The position numbers and the translations under genes were made by a program. The notes beneath the pieces are model-generated. The model was not told the origin of the DNA, did no database searches, and saw nothing but the letters and a program-made list of their open reading frames with translations. 36,137 nucleotides of DNA from Clostridium sp. CAG:678 (GTDB taxonomy: Bacteria > Bacillota > Clostridia > Oscillospirales > Acutalibacteraceae), in assembly GCA_000431535.1 (NCBI GenBank), contig HF991803.1, forward strand, positions 59,026-95,162. The letters run 5' to 3'. Positions 34,235 to 36,137 of the stretch are shown piece after piece. Within the stretch, counting starts at the first letter, position 1. Each line of letters starts with the position of its first letter.

Positions 34235-34241
34235 AACAATA

Positions 34242-34270
34242 TAGACAAAGATCCCCTTTTGGTTTATAAT
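34242..34270 (+). promoter_or_regulatory. Promoter inside the terminator hairpin of the ABC gene
   Basis: TAGACA (34242-34247) and consensus TATAAT (34265-34270) are 17 bases apart and lie within the hairpin at 34247-34295. Confidence 0.65.
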
Positions 34271-34295
34271 GAAACTATAAACACAGGGGATCTTT
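34247..34295 (+). terminator. Terminator of the ABC ATPase gene
   Basis: AAAGATCCCC (34247-34256) pairs with GGGGATCTTT (34286-34295). An inner GTTTATA/TATAAAC pair lies in the loop and a T-rich tail follows. Confidence 0.75.
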
Positions 34296-34382
34296 ATTTG
34301 TATGTTATCTTCAGTTACAATAAAGAATTTCCGGCAATCTTAATGCAAAATAAACTGGCGAATCGGAAAGGTCTTGAGAAAA

Positions 34383-35204
34383 ATGGAAAAAAACAAAAAG
34401 ATAACGGTTTCCATTGTATCGGTCATCCTTGTAATTGCTGTTGCGGCCGGGATCATCGGAATCATTCTGCATCAGCAGACCACACGGTATAATACGCTGA
34501 TGGCGGAAGTTGCAAGTATAAACGAGATCACCAGCGCAGAATACGCAAGCAATATAGACCGGGAACAGTTAAACGAACTGCTGGACAGGCGGGTTACAAA
34601 CGGAAAATACGGGGAAGTAGAAAACGCCTTTAAAAATTATATGGCAGATCTTTACCAGATTGTTTACGATGCCGCTGACGCGTCTTCGGACGAATCATTT
34701 GCAACCTTTCTTTCGCCGGACAACATAGCACAGGACGGCCCCGCCTTTGAAAATTCAAGAACCACGATCGAGGAACTGATGACGCGCCTGGAAACGGACA
34801 AAGAAAATTATTTGCAGATGACCGGCGGCAATGCCATTGGTTCTTACGCCGACAGAGCAGACTTAAGCGGGAGATACAGGGAAATGTATGATACAATCCT
34901 GAGCGCCCACAAAGCCATAGGCGAAGCCGGCGGCGACGAATTTACGCAAGCCATTGATGCTGCGATTGCAAAACTTGCCGCAACGGACGATGTTTTTGAA
35001 TTTCTGAACGAAAACCAAAACGGCTGGTATATGGAGGACGGAACTCTGAAATTCCGCACAGAAGCCCTCTATAACGACTATTCAAAATTAATGGAAAGCA
35101 TTTCCTTAAACACAATATCCGGCAATAAATTATCAGATCATATATACGCCGGGAATGAAAAAATTGAACAGTATCACACCCATAACGCAGTTCAAATATT
35201 ATAA
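34383..35204 (+). CDS. Membrane-anchored helical protein of unknown function
   Basis: This 273-residue protein is one I do not recognise. A basic N-terminus (MEKNKK) leads into one hydrophobic helix (residues about 8-28), then about 245 mostly helical, acidic residues with no Cys and no conserved catalytic pattern. The topology predicts an anchored extracellular domain, possibly coiled coil in part. GAAAGG lies 11 bases before ATG 34383; a TTG at 34374 is closer but almost touches that site. Its promoter overlaps the previous gene's terminator, and its own terminator follows directly. Confidence 0.8.
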   Translation: MEKNKKITVSIVSVILVIAVAAGIIGIILHQQTTRYNTLMAEVASINEITSAEYASNIDREQLNELLDRRVTNGKYGEVENAFKNYMADLYQIVYDAADASSDESFATFLSPDNIAQDGPAFENSRTTIEELMTRLETDKENYLQMTGGNAIGSYADRADLSGRYREMYDTILSAHKAIGEAGGDEFTQAIDAAIAKLAATDDVFEFLNENQNGWYMEDGTLKFRTEALYNDYSKLMESISLNTISGNKLSDHIYAGNEKIEQYHTHNAVQIL

Positions 35205-35242
35205 CGCGTCTCAAAAACTAAAATTTTTGAGACGCGTTTTTT
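35203..35242 (+). terminator. Terminator between convergent genes
   Basis: AACGCGTCTCAAAAA (35203-35217) pairs with TTTTTGAGACGCGTT (35224-35238), then Ts to 35242. It overlaps the stop codon of the upstream gene. Confidence 0.9.
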
Positions 35243-35274
35243 ACTGCCTCTTTTCTGCTGCCCGTTATGGGGTG

Positions 35275-36099
35275 TCATTTTTTAGGCGGCATATTTTGAG
35301 GCGGTATATTCTGATGACGATACTGCGGCGGTACATTCTGTTGCGAATGATTCGCGCCGCCCTGCGCGGGCTGATTATTTAAGATCTGGGTATCTTCATC
35401 ATGCGGCGGTGCGTAATAGTTGCCCTGCGGAGGGATGTGGTAATTACCTTGATACGGGGAGTGTTGCTGTGCATAGCCGTTAAAACTGTTGACCGGCTTA
35501 CCGTTCCCCATATAATCATGATTCATCTTGTAATTCGGCGGACAAGGAGCAGAAAAATTCTGCATATACGCCACTGCCTTTTTCCTGCGATTCCAATCAA
35601 CGATACCCAATACAATCACGGCAGGGCCGAAAACGAGCATTAAAATCCCCATAATCAACATTGTGGTATCCGAACTTTGCACGGTTTTATCAAACTGTGC
35701 ATCACCTTCGCAAAAGAAATTAAGAGTCAGTCCGGAATATTCTAAATCCGGCACATAGGATTGCGCCAGATGTACGGCTTCCTGATAAAAGCTGAAAACA
35801 TCAGATGGCAGTTGAGAGGCCGTTGCGCAAAGATCAACATACACAGCGTTTTCAGAAGTATATAAATCAGAAAAAAGCAAATCTAACCTGTCATAAACAG
35901 AATCATTTGCATCAACGGTAAGAGACGCTAATTGATTGTATCCGTCCATCTCATTCCCAATCGCAATCAAATAATAATTACAGACAATGTCTTCATCGCT
36001 GTTATCTGTTGTTTCAGCATCTTCTTCCTCATAATAACCGTAAGCGTACTTACCAAGCACGATAACCTTGCCAAAATCATATATATCTTCTGTATTCAT
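35275..36099 (-). CDS. Single-span membrane protein with Pro/Gln/Tyr-rich tail
   Basis: This 274-residue protein resembles what I remember of the DUF6709 group (TEDIYDFGKVIVLG..YYLIAIGNE), which has no known function. The N-terminal domain of about 145 residues is acidic and Tyr-rich. One membrane helix follows (TTMLIMGILMLVFGPAVIVLGIV), then a basic stop-transfer RRKK, then a disordered tail rich in Pro, Gln, Asn and Tyr (about 95 residues). The ATG at 36099 has no clear ribosome site, and a stop codon lies four codons upstream, so there is no room for an N-terminal helix. If the family normally starts with a membrane segment, this copy could be shortened or frameshifted, but the window ends too soon to tell. 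Confidence 0.75.
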   Translation of the reverse strand: MNTEDIYDFGKVIVLGKYAYGYYEEEDAETTDNSDEDIVCNYYLIAIGNEMDGYNQLASLTVDANDSVYDRLDLLFSDLYTSENAVYVDLCATASQLPSDVFSFYQEAVHLAQSYVPDLEYSGLTLNFFCEGDAQFDKTVQSSDTTMLIMGILMLVFGPAVIVLGIVDWNRRKKAVAYMQNFSAPCPPNYKMNHDYMGNGKPVNSFNGYAQQHSPYQGNYHIPPQGNYYAPPHDEDTQILNNQPAQGGANHSQQNVPPQYRHQNIPPQNMPPKK

Positions 36100-36137
36100 C
36101 TGCGTTGATTAGGTAGATAACAAATTGTAAAACTTAG

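Overview
The window looks like chromosome from a Gram-positive gut-type clostridium, probably in the Oscillospirales/Ruminococcaceae range. This rests on moderate GC, AGGAGG-type ribosome sites, TTGACA/TATAAT promoters with 17-base spacers, a lipoprotein signal, and gene families typical of Clostridia (DUF815 ATPase, DUF5058 protein, Amt-PII fusion, LUD protein). The genus is an inference; no rRNA or tRNA gene is visible.

Layout. (1) 1-6774 is the C-terminal part of a giant, repetitive, helix-rich surface-type protein that ends at a strong terminator. (2) 6957-9857 is a three-gene unit: an anchored M20 peptidase and two small polytopic membrane proteins. (3) 10090-14299 is a four-gene unit: a PPase-like/Nudix fusion, a nucleotidyltransferase, a membrane-anchored GH27 enzyme and a GNAT acetyltransferase. 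(4) ilvC runs leftward at 14729-15754. (5) 15980-21121 holds a DUF815 AAA+ ATPase, then a response regulator, histidine kinase and HtrA protease with almost no gaps, followed by a secreted phosphoesterase/beta-propeller protein. (6) ridA and ilvA run leftward at 23540-25143, pairing threonine deaminase with the enzyme that clears its reactive product. (7) An orphan amino-acid-binding lipoprotein, then a leftward comM-LUD pair, a phosphoglucomutase and a 33-residue membrane peptide follow. (8) A leftward Amt-PII fusion has a terminator hairpin at the very start of its transcript. (9) The right end holds an XRE regulator with a 37-base palindrome in its promoter, an orphan ABC ATPase and two unrecognised membrane-associated proteins.

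The most unusual signal is non-coding. Two related elements of about 290 bases (14400-14685 and 30608-30902) lie between convergent genes. Both have similar imperfect terminal inverted repeats (TCAGnnTGTnGAnAAAG). Each is flanked on both sides by a copy of the local transcription-terminator hairpin, and that hairpin differs between the two sites. The outer A-run and T-run fit a bidirectional terminator that was opened by insertion with its whole hairpin duplicated. Inside, the two copies share a fold (9-bp stem, pseudoknot, GAAA-loop hairpin, long stem capped by GUAC/GUAC, terminator-like hairpin). Helix sequences differ while pairing is kept, and G-U pairs favour the + strand, so each copy may encode a structured RNA. 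I could not match this to a family I know.
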